Shown: positions 34,149-42,058 of the stretch, in pieces
Numbering within the stretch: position 1 is the first letter of the stretch
Layout of the letters: each line of letters begins with the position of its first letter
Source of the DNA: Polyangium spumosum
GTDB taxonomy: Bacteria > Myxococcota_A > Polyangia > Polyangiales > Polyangiaceae
DNA: 46,241 nucleotides
NCBI RefSeq assembly: GCF_009649845.1
Contig: NZ_WJIE01000030.1
Coordinates: 1-46,241, forward strand
Direction: 5' to 3'
Notes under the pieces: model-generated
The model's input: the letters and a program-made list of their open reading frames with translations, nothing else
Told to the model about the DNA's origin: nothing
Databases searched by the model: none
Program-made: the position numbers and the translations under genes

Positions 34149-34508
34149 TCAAACGCGCACGATGTCGCACGCCTCGTCGGGGAAGACGCAGCCGTAAGGC
34201 GGACACGTGGGGTTGCACGGGGGCCGATCGCGACGCCAGTCGGGCTCGTCGTTGTTGCCGTGCTCCTGCTTCTGGACGTCGTTCGGGTCGCGCGCAGGTT
34301 TCGAGTTGCACCCCGCGACGGCGACGGTCGCGGCGATCGCGGCGCCGACGAGGTAACGCTGGGCGCGCGACATCTCCTGCGTGGCGGAGGCGCGGGCGGC
34401 GCCCGGCTCGGTCGAGATGGCCGAAATGGCGAGGCCGCAGAAGGGGCACGAGGCTTCTCGCGCGAAGACGTGCCGCTTGCACGACGGGCAGAGGACCATG
34501 GAAGGCAT
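34149..34508 (-). CDS. Small zinc-ribbon membrane protein with Cys-rich tail
   Basis: 119 residues from ATG 34508, with AGAGGAG 8 nt upstream. Two CxxC pairs, CPSC (7-10) and CPFC (21-24), make a zinc-ribbon at the cytoplasmic end. A hydrophobic segment (about 53-66) is followed by VAGC (Cys67, lipobox-like), then a charged linker and a Cys-rich C-terminus, PPCNPTCPPYGCVFPDEAC (Cys 98, 102, 107, 114). The stop sits 2 bp before the radical SAM start. The arrangement of small peptide directly before a SPASM maturase raises the possibility that its tail is the substrate. Function is inference. Confidence 0.72.
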   Translation of the reverse strand: MPSMVLCPSCKRHVFAREASCPFCGLAISAISTEPGAARASATQEMSRAQRYLVGAAIAATVAVAGCNSKPARDPNDVQKQEHGNNDEPDWRRDRPPCNPTCPPYGCVFPDEACDIVRV

Positions 34509-34599
34509 CGGCGGTTCTCCTCTCCGGGAGAGACAAGGACACCGCAGCGGGCGGCCCTTGTCAATCCGCCGGACACCCCGGACGAGGAGAAGCCGTCGT

Positions 34600-35238
34600 T
34601 CACTCGGCGCCGGCGCACATCCCCGCGCTGCACACCTGGCCGCTCGGGCAATCACAGTCGACCTGGCAGGGGATCTGCGGCGCCGGCGGAGCCTCGCAAT
34701 ACCCGCCGACGCAGCTCTGGCCGGTGGGGCATTCACACGAGGCCGCGCAGGCGATCTTGCACGCGCCGCCGACGCAGGAGGCGCCGCTCGAGCAGTCACA
34801 ATCGGCCTGGCAAGAGCCGCCGGCCGGTGAACCCCCCGCGCCGCTGCTGCTGCCACCGCTGCCGCCGCTGCCGCCGCCGGGCTCCGGAGGAGCGGGCGGC
34901 TGCGGCGGCAGCGGCGCGCCCGGGCATTCGTAGGCGCCGAGATCCGCGCACCCCGCGTCGATCACGCAGAGGCAACCCGTCTCCACCAGATACGGCGTCG
35001 ACACGTGCTTCGCATTGCAACCCTCGATGCACGCGTCGAGCGTCGCTCCGTCGATGGCCCCGCAGCCGGCGAGGTGGTCGCACATGTCGAAGCAGACGCC
35101 GGCGGGCCCGAATTCGCCGGATCCCTCGGACCAGTCATCGTCCCACCCGTCGTGCTCGATGTAGCACCCGCTCGCCACCGTCACCATGGACAGAAACAAC
35201 CCGAGGGCCCAGGCGTGGGCCGCGCGACGCGTCTTCAT
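34600..35238 (-). CDS. Cysteine-repeat lipoprotein
   Basis: 212 residues. Signal peptide with lipobox ASGC (Cys25). An acidic spacer and a region with C-x3-C pairs (about 48-105) precede a Gly/Ser linker (GSGGSGGSSSGAGG). Three imperfect copies of a 19-22-residue cysteine module follow: CQADCDCSSGASCVGGAC, CAASCECPTGQSCVGGYC and CQVDCDCPSGQVCSAGMC. The module resembles small disulfide-bonded growth-factor-like units. Likely exposed on the outer surface. Divergent from the ECF sigma gene; a degenerate copy of the sigma-associated motif lies about 74 bp before its start. Confidence 0.85.
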   Translation of the reverse strand: MKTRRAAHAWALGLFLSMVTVASGCYIEHDGWDDDWSEGSGEFGPAGVCFDMCDHLAGCGAIDGATLDACIEGCNAKHVSTPYLVETGCLCVIDAGCADLGAYECPGAPLPPQPPAPPEPGGGSGGSGGSSSGAGGSPAGGSCQADCDCSSGASCVGGACKIACAASCECPTGQSCVGGYCEAPPAPQIPCQVDCDCPSGQVCSAGMCAGAE

Positions 35239-35311
35239 TCGTCACCTCGAACGTGAATTGGTTTTTCCCGACGAAGGCTCGCCACCGCGCGCCTCACCGT
35301 CGATTCGTCCG

Positions 35312-35339
35312 TGGGTGCCCCGTGCCGCGTCGTTCGTTC
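35312..35339 (-). promoter_or_regulatory. Degenerate copy of the ECF-associated motif
   Basis: On the minus strand: GAACGAA (35339 to 35333), 10 bp, then CGGGGCACCCA (35322 to 35312). The second box matches 8 of 11 bases of CCGGGCACGAA found upstream of the sigma factor and of the surface-repeat gene, with identical spacing. It points at the Cys-repeat lipoprotein gene. Weaker evidence than the other two copies. Confidence 0.4.
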
Positions 35340-35417
35340 AATTTTTTTCCGTTTGTGGCGAAGAACACGGACGGTGAGGCCCGTTCGACGGGCGGAACAA
35401 AAACGACATCAGGGCTT

Positions 35418-35445
35418 GAACGAAGGGCGTCCTTCCGGGCACGAA
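35418..35445 (+). promoter_or_regulatory. Candidate ECF promoter upstream of the sigma gene
   Basis: GAACGAA (35418-35424), 10 bp, then CCGGGCACGAA (35435-35445), ending 8 bp before the sigma-factor ATG at 35454. GAAC is a common -35 core for ECF sigma factors. If the second box is the -10, transcription starts at or next to the ATG (leaderless or nearly so). The same arrangement precedes the gene at 36951, supporting autoregulation. Confidence 0.6.
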
Positions 35446-35453
35446 GAGGGGCG

Positions 35454-36056
35454 ATGAGGGCCCTCGATCTGCTTGCACCCCTCTTCTTCTCGCGCCCCAC
35501 GGCCAGCGCCGCCGGGCACGAGGAGGAGCTCGTGGAGCGGCTGCGTCGCGGCGAGAGCGCCGCGATCGCCGAGGTCTACGACGAGCACTACGCCACGGTG
35601 CGCGCCTTCGCGCGCCGCCTCACGGGCGACGACGCGGCGGCCGAGGATCTCGTCCACGACGTGTTCGTCAGCTTGCCCAGCGCGGCGCTGCGGTTCCGCG
35701 GTGATTCGTCGCTCAAGACCTTCCTCGTCTCGATCGCCGTCAACCACGCGCGCCATCACCTGCGCGCCGCCGCGCGCCGCCGCGCGGCTCTCGAGAAGCT
35801 CGGCCACGAGCCGCTCCCGGACGCGCCGAACCCGGAGCGTGACGTGAGCCGCGCCGCGCTGGCCCGCGCGCTCGACCGCGCGCTCGATCAGCTCCCCATG
35901 CCGCAACGGGTGGCGTTCGTGCTCTGCGAGGTCGAGGAGCGCAGCGCGCGCGAGGCGGCCGAGATCATGGGCGTGCCCGAGGCCACGGCGCGCACACGCG
36001 TCTTCCACGCGAAGCAGAAGCTCAGGGCCCTTCTCGACGAGGAGATGAGCCGATGA
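35454..36056 (+). CDS. ECF-type sigma-70 family RNA polymerase sigma factor
   Basis: 200 residues from ATG 35454, with GAGGGG 5-6 nt upstream. Region 2: 'IAEVYDEHYATVRAFARRLT', 'DDAAAEDLVHDVFVSLPSAA' (the DAEDLVHDVFV core) and 'FRGDSSLKTFLVSIAVNHAR' for -10 recognition. Region 4: 'LDQLPMPQRVAFVLCEVEER', 'SAREAAEIMGVPEATARTRV' helix-turn-helix for the -35 box, then FHAKQKLRALLDEE. Regions 1 and 3 are absent, as in ECF factors. It overlaps the next gene by 4 bp (ATGA), which encodes its probable membrane-bound partner. Its own candidate promoter is described separately. Confidence 0.95.
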   Translation: MRALDLLAPLFFSRPTASAAGHEEELVERLRRGESAAIAEVYDEHYATVRAFARRLTGDDAAAEDLVHDVFVSLPSAALRFRGDSSLKTFLVSIAVNHARHHLRAAARRRAALEKLGHEPLPDAPNPERDVSRAALARALDRALDQLPMPQRVAFVLCEVEERSAREAAEIMGVPEATARTRVFHAKQKLRALLDEEMSR

Positions 36057-36889
36057 AGGACGACATGCTCCGCGCCGCAACCCGCGTGCTCCGCGAAGAG
36101 GCCGACGCATCGAAGGGCCGCGAAGTCGAGACGCGCGCTCGTGTCCTCGCCACGCTGAAGGCGCGCCGCGCGCGCAAGCTCGCGGCGATCCGCGTGTTCG
36201 TCCCGATCGCGGCCGTGCTCGTGGGTTCGGTCGCCTGGGCCTCGGCGACGCACCGCCTGCCGAGCGTCTGGTACGAGCTGAAGCACGATCTCGGGCTCGA
36301 ACGAGGCGAGGAGGAGGCCGCGGAGCTGTCCTCGAGCCCGCCGCCCGCGGCGGCCCCGGCCCCGAAAAACGGGCCACCCGCGGAGGCTCCGGCCCCGGAG
36401 GAGGCGCCCGTCGCCGAGGCGGACGAGCCCGAAGCCGAGCCGCCGAGCGAGCCCCGAGCAGCAGCGCCTCCGCAGGACGTTGGAGCTCCAAAGGTTGCAG
36501 CTCAAACGGTTGTAGCTCCCACGATCACGGAGGCGCCGTCTGCGAAGACGGACGAGAGGGCCGCCGAACCCGAGGCCCCCGCCGTGGCGGCGGCGCAGGC
36601 GCCCCGGGTCGACCCGGACGACGCGCTCTACCGGGCGGCGCACCAGGCGCATTTCGTCACGCGGGACCCGGCCGCGGCGCTCTCGGCCTGGGACGCCTAC
36701 CTGCGGGCCGCGCCGCGCGGCCGCTTCGCGCCCGAGGCCCATTACAACCGCGCGCTTTGCCTGGTGCGGCTCGGGCGAACGGCCGAGGCCGAGCGGACGC
36801 TCGAGCTCTTCGCCACGGGCTCCTTCGGTGGTTATCGCAAGGCCGAGGCGAAGGCGCTGCTCGACGCGATGCGCGGCCCGAAGCCGTGA
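36053..36889 (+). CDS. Probable membrane anti-sigma/TPR partner of the ECF factor
   Basis: 278 residues. Short cytoplasmic N-terminus (about 1-45, charged helix), one membrane helix at about 46-66 (IRVFVPIAAVLVGSVAWASA), a long Pro/Ala/Glu-rich periplasmic stretch (about 95-190), and a C-terminal domain about 200-275 with TPR-like helices: 'ALSAWDAYLRAAPRGRFAPE', 'AHYNRALCLVRLGRTAEAER'. Translation is coupled to the sigma factor through an ATGA overlap. Such sigma/one-TM pairs in myxobacteria usually act as regulator and anti-sigma; the N-terminal part would hold the sigma factor. No ZAS-type zinc motif (HxxxCxxC) is seen, so the anti-sigma role is inferred from context. Confidence 0.8.
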   Translation: MKDDMLRAATRVLREEADASKGREVETRARVLATLKARRARKLAAIRVFVPIAAVLVGSVAWASATHRLPSVWYELKHDLGLERGEEEAAELSSSPPPAAAPAPKNGPPAEAPAPEEAPVAEADEPEAEPPSEPRAAAPPQDVGAPKVAAQTVVAPTITEAPSAKTDERAAEPEAPAVAAAQAPRVDPDDALYRAAHQAHFVTRDPAAALSAWDAYLRAAPRGRFAPEAHYNRALCLVRLGRTAEAERTLELFATGSFGGYRKAEAKALLDAMRGPKP

Positions 36890-36915
36890 GCCGCGTCGAA
36901 TCGTCCGCGCGGCGA

Positions 36916-36943
36916 GAACGAAATCGCCCCTCCCGGGCACGAA
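36916..36943 (+). promoter_or_regulatory. Candidate ECF promoter before the surface-repeat gene
   Basis: GAACGAA (36916-36922), 10 bp, then CCGGGCACGAA (36933-36943), ending 7 bp before the ATG at 36951. Both boxes and the spacing are identical to those before the sigma gene. The boxes fall in the 61-bp gap after the anti-sigma gene, so the surface-repeat gene has its own start site. Confidence 0.6.
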
Positions 36944-36950
36944 CCCCCCG

Positions 36951-38585
36951 ATGAACCGAAACGACGCCGCCACGAGGGCCTCGCGCGCTATTCTCCTCGC
37001 GCTCCGCGTCTCCCTGCTCGCAATGGGCCCGCTCGCCGTGTCCACGTTCGCCGGGGCGGCGCTCGCCGAGGAGCCTTCGGGCAGCGCGGTGGTCCTGGTC
37101 GTGGACGGGCTGCCGTGGGATGTCGATCCGGAGGCCGTGCGCGCGGCGATCGGGCGCGAGATTGGCAAGACGGTCGCCCTCTCGGGCGCGGCGCCCCCGG
37201 GGAGAGCGGCTTTTGTGCTCCGCGGCGAGGGAGAGCGGCGCGTGACCTTGACGTACAGCGCCGAGGGCGAGGGATCGAGCGTCGGCCGCACGATCGATCT
37301 CCCGGACGACCCCGAGCGCGCGGCGGAGACGCTCGCCCTCCTGGCGGGGAACCTCGCGCGCGACGAGGCCGCGGAGCTCGCCGCATTGCTGGGCAAACGA
37401 CCCGAGGAGAAACCTGCGGCCGCGGATGTCGCGCCAAACCCTCCGCCCGCCGCGCCGGAGCCTCCCGCCGCGAAGGAAGAGGAAACTCGCCCCGAGGAGG
37501 CCCCCGCGCCGCCGGCCCCGAAAAAGAGCGCACCGGCGCCACGAAGGGCCGCGCCTGCGCCTGCGCCGCCGACCATCCCCGCGCGTACGCCCTCGCTCGA
37601 GGAGCTCGCGCCTTGCTGGCGCCCCGACGGCACGCAGGTCTTTGCGAGCGCCAGTGTCCTTCCCGGGATCAGCACGTCGACGAGCCGGGGCACGAACGTC
37701 GTTCCCCACCTCTCGGCGAACCTGCTCGCCGGTCTTGCCACGGGCCTCGACGGCCTGGAGATCGGCCTCGGCCTGAACATCGAGCGCGCGTTCGCCTGCG
37801 GCGTGCAGATATCGACCGCCGCCAATATCGTGGCCGGCCCGGTGCGAGGCGTTCAGGCGGCGATCGGATTGAATTTCGCCACCTCCCTGCGTGGCGTGCA
37901 GATGGGCGGCGTCGACATCGTCGCGGGCCCGGTCTTCGGCGTGCAGGCAGGGGCCATCGACATCGCCGGCGACGTCGTCGGCGCGCAGGTCGGCGCCTTG
38001 AACATCGGAGGCGCCGTGTCGGGCGTGCAGCTCGGCGCCGTGAACGTGGCCGCGGGGCCCGTGAGAGGCGCGCAGATCGGGGTCGTGAACTACGCGGAGC
38101 GCTCGTCCTTTTCGTTTGGCCTGCTCAACATCGTCCGCCGCGGTCGCCTGCACATCGATCTCTGGGGTCAGGAGACGGGCCTCGTGATGGCGGGTATCGA
38201 GCACGGCAGCGATTACATGCACAACATCTACGGCGTCGGCACGCGCCTCGTGGGCGCCGAGCGGCGCCTCGCTTTCAGCCTGGGCCTCGGCGGACACGTG
38301 CAGGTCTCGAAGCGGTTCTCCGTCGACCTCGACCTCCTCGGTTATTCCCTCCACGAAATGCCGAGCTTCGAGCCCACCGCGTTCCTCGGGCAGGTGCGCC
38401 TCGTCGCCGCCGTCGAGATCGGCGCGCGCCTCGGCGTCTTCGGGGGGCCGAGTTATTCCGTCGTGTACGCGCGTTCGATCGAGGACGCGTTGCTCGCGCC
38501 CTACGACAGCTCGGGCCTCGATCTCCAGGATCCGTACCCCGTCCTCGGCTGGCCCGGCGTCACGATCGGCTTGCGGACATTTTAA
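36951..38585 (+). CDS. Surface protein with G-x-Q repeats (LA_2272-like)
   Basis: 544 residues from ATG 36951. Signal peptide at about 1-38 (cleavage near ALAEEP). A folded N-terminal domain (about 40-150), then a Pro/Ala-rich linker to about 215. The C-terminal half has seven consecutive ~15-residue repeats with the pattern G-V/A-Q-x-x-x-x-N/D, for example GVQAAIGLNFATSLR, GVQMGGVDIVAGPVF, GVQAGAIDIAGDVV, GAQVGALNIGGAVS and GVQLGAVNVAAGPVR. This matches the repeat class of LA_2272-type surface proteins and suggests a beta-solenoid or barrel-like fold. The last 150 residues look like an outer-membrane beta-barrel (alternating strands, ends GLRTF with terminal Phe). It overlaps the convergent kinase stop by 4 bp (TTAA). 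Confidence 0.85.
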   Translation: MNRNDAATRASRAILLALRVSLLAMGPLAVSTFAGAALAEEPSGSAVVLVVDGLPWDVDPEAVRAAIGREIGKTVALSGAAPPGRAAFVLRGEGERRVTLTYSAEGEGSSVGRTIDLPDDPERAAETLALLAGNLARDEAAELAALLGKRPEEKPAAADVAPNPPPAAPEPPAAKEEETRPEEAPAPPAPKKSAPAPRRAAPAPAPPTIPARTPSLEELAPCWRPDGTQVFASASVLPGISTSTSRGTNVVPHLSANLLAGLATGLDGLEIGLGLNIERAFACGVQISTAANIVAGPVRGVQAAIGLNFATSLRGVQMGGVDIVAGPVFGVQAGAIDIAGDVVGAQVGALNIGGAVSGVQLGAVNVAAGPVRGAQIGVVNYAERSSFSFGLLNIVRRGRLHIDLWGQETGLVMAGIEHGSDYMHNIYGVGTRLVGAERRLAFSLGLGGHVQVSKRFSVDLDLLGYSLHEMPSFEPTAFLGQVRLVAAVEIGARLGVFGGPSYSVVYARSIEDALLAPYDSSGLDLQDPYPVLGWPGVTIGLRTF

Positions 38586-40633
38586 GCGCGGGCCGAGACC
38601 GAGGACAAAACACGCTCGAGCTCGGTGGGATCGATCGGCTTCGTCATGTGCAAATCGAAGCCCGCCTCCCTCGCGCGGCGGCGATCCTCCGCGTGGCCAT
38701 ACCCCGTCTGCGCGATGAGGTACGCCCGCGCCGTGGCCGGATCGGCCCGCAGCGCCCGCGCGAGGGCATACCCGTCCATCCCGGGCAAACCGAGGTCGCA
38801 GAGCACCACGTCCGGCGCGAGCGCGCGCCCCACGGCGAGCCCCGAAGGACCCGTGTACGCGACCTCGGCGCGATATCCGAGCAGGACGAGCAATTGCTTC
38901 AAGATGTCCGCCGTATCGCGGTTGTCCTCGACCACGAGCACGCGGAGCGCCTCCTCCCGCGCGGGGCTCACGGGCCGGACGGGCGGAGGTTGTCCCATGG
39001 AACACGCGGGCACCGACGAGAGCGGGATCCGCACGCGGAACGTCGAGCCGAGCCCCGGGCCCTCGCTATGGGCCTCGACGGACCCTCCGTGCAGCGTGAT
39101 CAAGCTCCGCACCAGCGAGAGCCCGAGGCCGAGGCCGCCCCGCCTCCGATCGAGGCTGCTATCGGCCTGGCTGAACGTCTCGAAGACGCGCGGCACCATC
39201 GCGGGCTCCATACCGATCCCCGAGTCCTGCACCACGATCACCGCGGTGTTCGTGGCCGCGTCCGTCTCCAGGCAGGCGAGCACCTGCCCCCCCGCGTCCG
39301 TGAACTTGAGCGCGTTGTGCAGGAGGTTGCCGATGACCTGCGCGAGCCGCGTGTGATCCCCGTGCGCCCAGACAGGCTCGTCGGGCAGCGAGATCAAGAG
39401 CTCGATGTCGTTGCCCCGGAAGGCCGGACCATAATCGTCTGCGACCTGACGGACGATCCTCGCGAGGTCACAAGGCTCTTTTCGTAGCTCGATCTTGCCG
39501 CGGGCGACACGCGAGACGTCGAGCAGGTCGTCGATCATCCGGGCCATGTGCGCCACCTGGCGCTCGATCATGTCGCGCGTGCGGGCGGCGTCCGGCGCGT
39601 CGCCGCCGGTGATGTCGAGGACCTGAATGGCCGTACGAATGGGGGCGAGCGGGTTGCGTAATTCGTGGGCGAGCATCACGAGGAACTCGTCCTTGCGACG
39701 ATCGGCCTCCCGGAGGGCCTGCTCGCTCTCGCGGAGCGCTTGTTCGGCCCGCTTTCGTTCGGTCACCTCCTGCACCACCGCGTTGATGCCGAGCAGCGCG
39801 GTCGTCTCGTCGCGCACGGGGTGAATGCTGACCAGCCAGTGTCGATCCCCCTCGGGCCTCGCATGGCGGAGCTCGCAATTCGTGACCGCCTCGCCCGTCT
39901 CGAGGACACGCTTGCAGAGCTCCTTGAACGGCGTGGCCTCGGGGATGAATTCGCCGAGCGTGCGCCCGATGTGCTCGGAGATGGGCCGACCGGTGATACG
40001 CGCGAACGTCTCGTTGACCTTCACGTACCGGAGATCCCGCCCGAGGAAGCAGAGGCCCACGGGGGCGGTCGAATAGACGTTTTGCAGGAGCGCGAGGTTT
40101 TGCTGCGCGGCCTCTTCGCTCGCGCGCAGGCTCCGGCAGAGCCGACTCCGTTCGAGCACGGCCGCGACCTGATCACTCAGCGTCTGCAGGAGCGAGAGCT
40201 CGTCGGCGCGCAGGCGCGGCCGCTTGCTGGTGGCGAAGGCCAGGGTCCCGAGCAGGCGCCCGTGCGACAGGAGGGGATAACCCGCACAGGCTTGCACGCC
40301 CGACGTCTCGAGGGGCCTCCGGGTCGCGGCCACCGTCTCGCAGATGTACTGGCCGAACGCGAGCTGGCGGGCTCGATGCTCGCCCTCCGCGGAGAGCCCC
40401 GCGACGGACTCGAGGACGAGCGCGTCCGGACCGTCCCCGACCATGTAATTGAAGAAAAGCTCGACGCCGAGGTCGGTCGCCAGCTCCTCGAAGAGCAACC
40501 CGAGGAGATCCGCCGGATCCTGGCAAAGGACCAGTCGACTCGCGGCTTTCGCCAGGATTCGCAGGTGCGCGTGCTCGACCCCCGACTGCCCGGGCGTCTC
40601 GGTTGCAAGGGCGAATTTCCGGTTGGGCGGCAC
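38582..40633 (-). CDS. Hybrid sensor histidine kinase (GAF-PAS-HK-REC)
   Basis: 683 residues from GTG 40633. Domains in order: GAF (about 20-180), PAS (about 185-300, 'STAPVGLCFLGRDLRYVKVN'), dimerisation/phosphoacceptor with His in LAHELRNPLAP, ATPase (N-box 'VIGNLLHNALKF', DSGIGM, GGLGLGLSLVRSLI), and a C-terminal receiver (VLVVEDNRDTADILK, Asp in 'DVVLCDLGLPGMDGYALAR', Lys in HMTKPID). No membrane helix or signal is visible, so it is a soluble cytoplasmic sensor. The GAF and PAS inputs have no obvious cofactor motif. No cognate regulator is adjacent. The GTG start has no good RBS; the 198 bp before it likely hold the promoter. Confidence 0.94.
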   Translation of the reverse strand: MPPNRKFALATETPGQSGVEHAHLRILAKAASRLVLCQDPADLLGLLFEELATDLGVELFFNYMVGDGPDALVLESVAGLSAEGEHRARQLAFGQYICETVAATRRPLETSGVQACAGYPLLSHGRLLGTLAFATSKRPRLRADELSLLQTLSDQVAAVLERSRLCRSLRASEEAAQQNLALLQNVYSTAPVGLCFLGRDLRYVKVNETFARITGRPISEHIGRTLGEFIPEATPFKELCKRVLETGEAVTNCELRHARPEGDRHWLVSIHPVRDETTALLGINAVVQEVTERKRAEQALRESEQALREADRRKDEFLVMLAHELRNPLAPIRTAIQVLDITGGDAPDAARTRDMIERQVAHMARMIDDLLDVSRVARGKIELRKEPCDLARIVRQVADDYGPAFRGNDIELLISLPDEPVWAHGDHTRLAQVIGNLLHNALKFTDAGGQVLACLETDAATNTAVIVVQDSGIGMEPAMVPRVFETFSQADSSLDRRRGGLGLGLSLVRSLITLHGGSVEAHSEGPGLGSTFRVRIPLSSVPACSMGQPPPVRPVSPAREEALRVLVVEDNRDTADILKQLLVLLGYRAEVAYTGPSGLAVGRALAPDVVLCDLGLPGMDGYALARALRADPATARAYLIAQTGYGHAEDRRRAREAGFDLHMTKPIDPTELERVLSSVSARA

Positions 40634-40831
40634 TTGTACCGAACAGACGGCGCCGAGGGCTCTCCCTCGGGACGGTCCCGTTGCCTTTGCCGTCGATTGT
40701 ACTGCGGAGCAGGCGCAGCGCCACGTCGACGCGCGGGCAGCTCCGAGGCGAGGCCGGAGGCTTTCGCCGCGATTCGCGAGCTCCTCTCTTGGGAGGTTTC
40801 TCCAGCGATCGGGAGCGCGCCGGCGATGCGC

Positions 40832-42019
40832 TCAGAGATCTTTGCAGCAGCGGAAGCCGAGGTGGTAATTCCAATGGCTACTCTCGCTCGTGAGGCGCGT
40901 CTCGTGCCAGCTCGGCGCGCGCCAGCGGCAATCGTCCTCGTGGGCCTCGATCGTGGAGAACACGAACCAGCTCCCCTTCATTTCGGTAAAACCGAGGCCT
41001 CCGCGCGCGGCCAGCTCTCCGGGGAGCGTGGGCATGTTCATGTGCTCGGCGGCGTTGCCGTGCAGATCGAAGACGCCGAGCGGGCTCACGCATGCGGGGA
41101 AGGCGCCCGCGGGATAGGTATTCGATCCGCAGTGGTCGTAGCCGCCGCCCGGACAACCCGGGGTGCGGCTGCTCGCCGTGCCGCAGAGGGCGTGGTTCTT
41201 CACGGCGCCGTAGGCCCAGACCTTCTCGCGCTCGAGGTTGTGGTACCAGGTCGCCTCGTCGCGCGGCCGCCCCCATTCGTACTCGACCTCCGGCGCCCGG
41301 ACCGCGCCCGCGCAGGCGCCCTCCCATTCGTGCGTGTCGCAAATACGCTTGCCGACGGCGCGGCAGAGCGCCGCCGCCTCGCTCGCGCGCACGTGCACGA
41401 CGGGGTATTCACACGGCACGTTCGGGAACTCGAGCTGATCCATGCAGACCCGCGCGTCCGCCGCTGTTTGTCCAGACGAAGGGTCGTAGAGCGGCACCAT
41501 GGAAGGGCCGCCGCAGGCGGGCACGTTCGCCTCCGTGATCCCGGCCTCGATGCGGAGACGCCGGCACTCCGAGCGCGACATCGGGTGGCGCGAGATCGCA
41601 GGGTTGCCCTGGCCGAGCACGGGGGATGCGTCGAAGACGGCCCGGACGGCGTCTATCTGCATTTCGGACAAACCTAGGTCCTCGCGCATACGCTCGAAGA
41701 GGCGCGCGCGTTGCTCGGCGAGCGTCCCGGGCTCCTCATCCTCGTCGTCCGGGGCGAGCGTGCGGGGAGGCGGCGGCGCGGGGACGAGCGCCGCGAGCCG
41801 CCGCGCTTCGAGGCGCCGCTCGGGAGGGATCGTGACGGAGAGGACGAGCGTCGCGGCGGTCGCGAGCGCGGAGATCACGAGCGCCGCCTCGCCCATGACT
41901 CGCCGCCCGGGACGCGGCGCACTCGGAGCCTCGACGAGCGTCGAGGCCAGCGGCGGAACGGAGTCGGGGCGGGGAGGATCGAGGGGCATCGGCGGATCGT
42001 GGAGCTCGTCCGCCTTCAT
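40832..42019 (-). CDS. Membrane-anchored SUMF1/FGE-like protein
   Basis: 395 residues from ATG 42019 (GTG 42028 is possible). A transmembrane helix at about 43-62 (VMGEAALVISALATAATLVLSV), a Pro/Glu spacer, then a SUMF1-like extracytoplasmic domain: 'SRHPMSRSECRRLRIEAGIT', 'EYPVVHVRASEAAALCRAVG', 'KRICDTHEWEGACAGAVR', 'ASSRTPGCPGGGYDHCGS', 'GVFDLHGNAAEHMNMPTLPG', MKGSWFVF, ending 'WNYHLGFRCCKDL'. The end matches the GFRCC tail of the gene at 15840. Many cysteines suggest disulfides. As with that protein, the FGE catalytic pair is not evident. Single gene; downstream of it lies the histidine-kinase gene. Confidence 0.85.
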   Translation of the reverse strand: MKADELHDPPMPLDPPRPDSVPPLASTLVEAPSAPRPGRRVMGEAALVISALATAATLVLSVTIPPERRLEARRLAALVPAPPPPRTLAPDDEDEEPGTLAEQRARLFERMREDLGLSEMQIDAVRAVFDASPVLGQGNPAISRHPMSRSECRRLRIEAGITEANVPACGGPSMVPLYDPSSGQTAADARVCMDQLEFPNVPCEYPVVHVRASEAAALCRAVGKRICDTHEWEGACAGAVRAPEVEYEWGRPRDEATWYHNLEREKVWAYGAVKNHALCGTASSRTPGCPGGGYDHCGSNTYPAGAFPACVSPLGVFDLHGNAAEHMNMPTLPGELAARGGLGFTEMKGSWFVFSTIEAHEDDCRWRAPSWHETRLTSESSHWNYHLGFRCCKDL

Positions 42020-42058
42020 TGTGGCCACGCCGGCCGCGCGTGGCCAAGAAGAGAGCGG

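Noticed and set aside
35341-35349. T-tract as a terminator
   Set aside because: No adjoining GC stem on either strand that would make an intrinsic terminator.
39665-41677. Long plus-strand open frame opposite the kinase and SUMF1-like genes
   Set aside because: Antisense shadow caused by codon bias; no recognisable domain.
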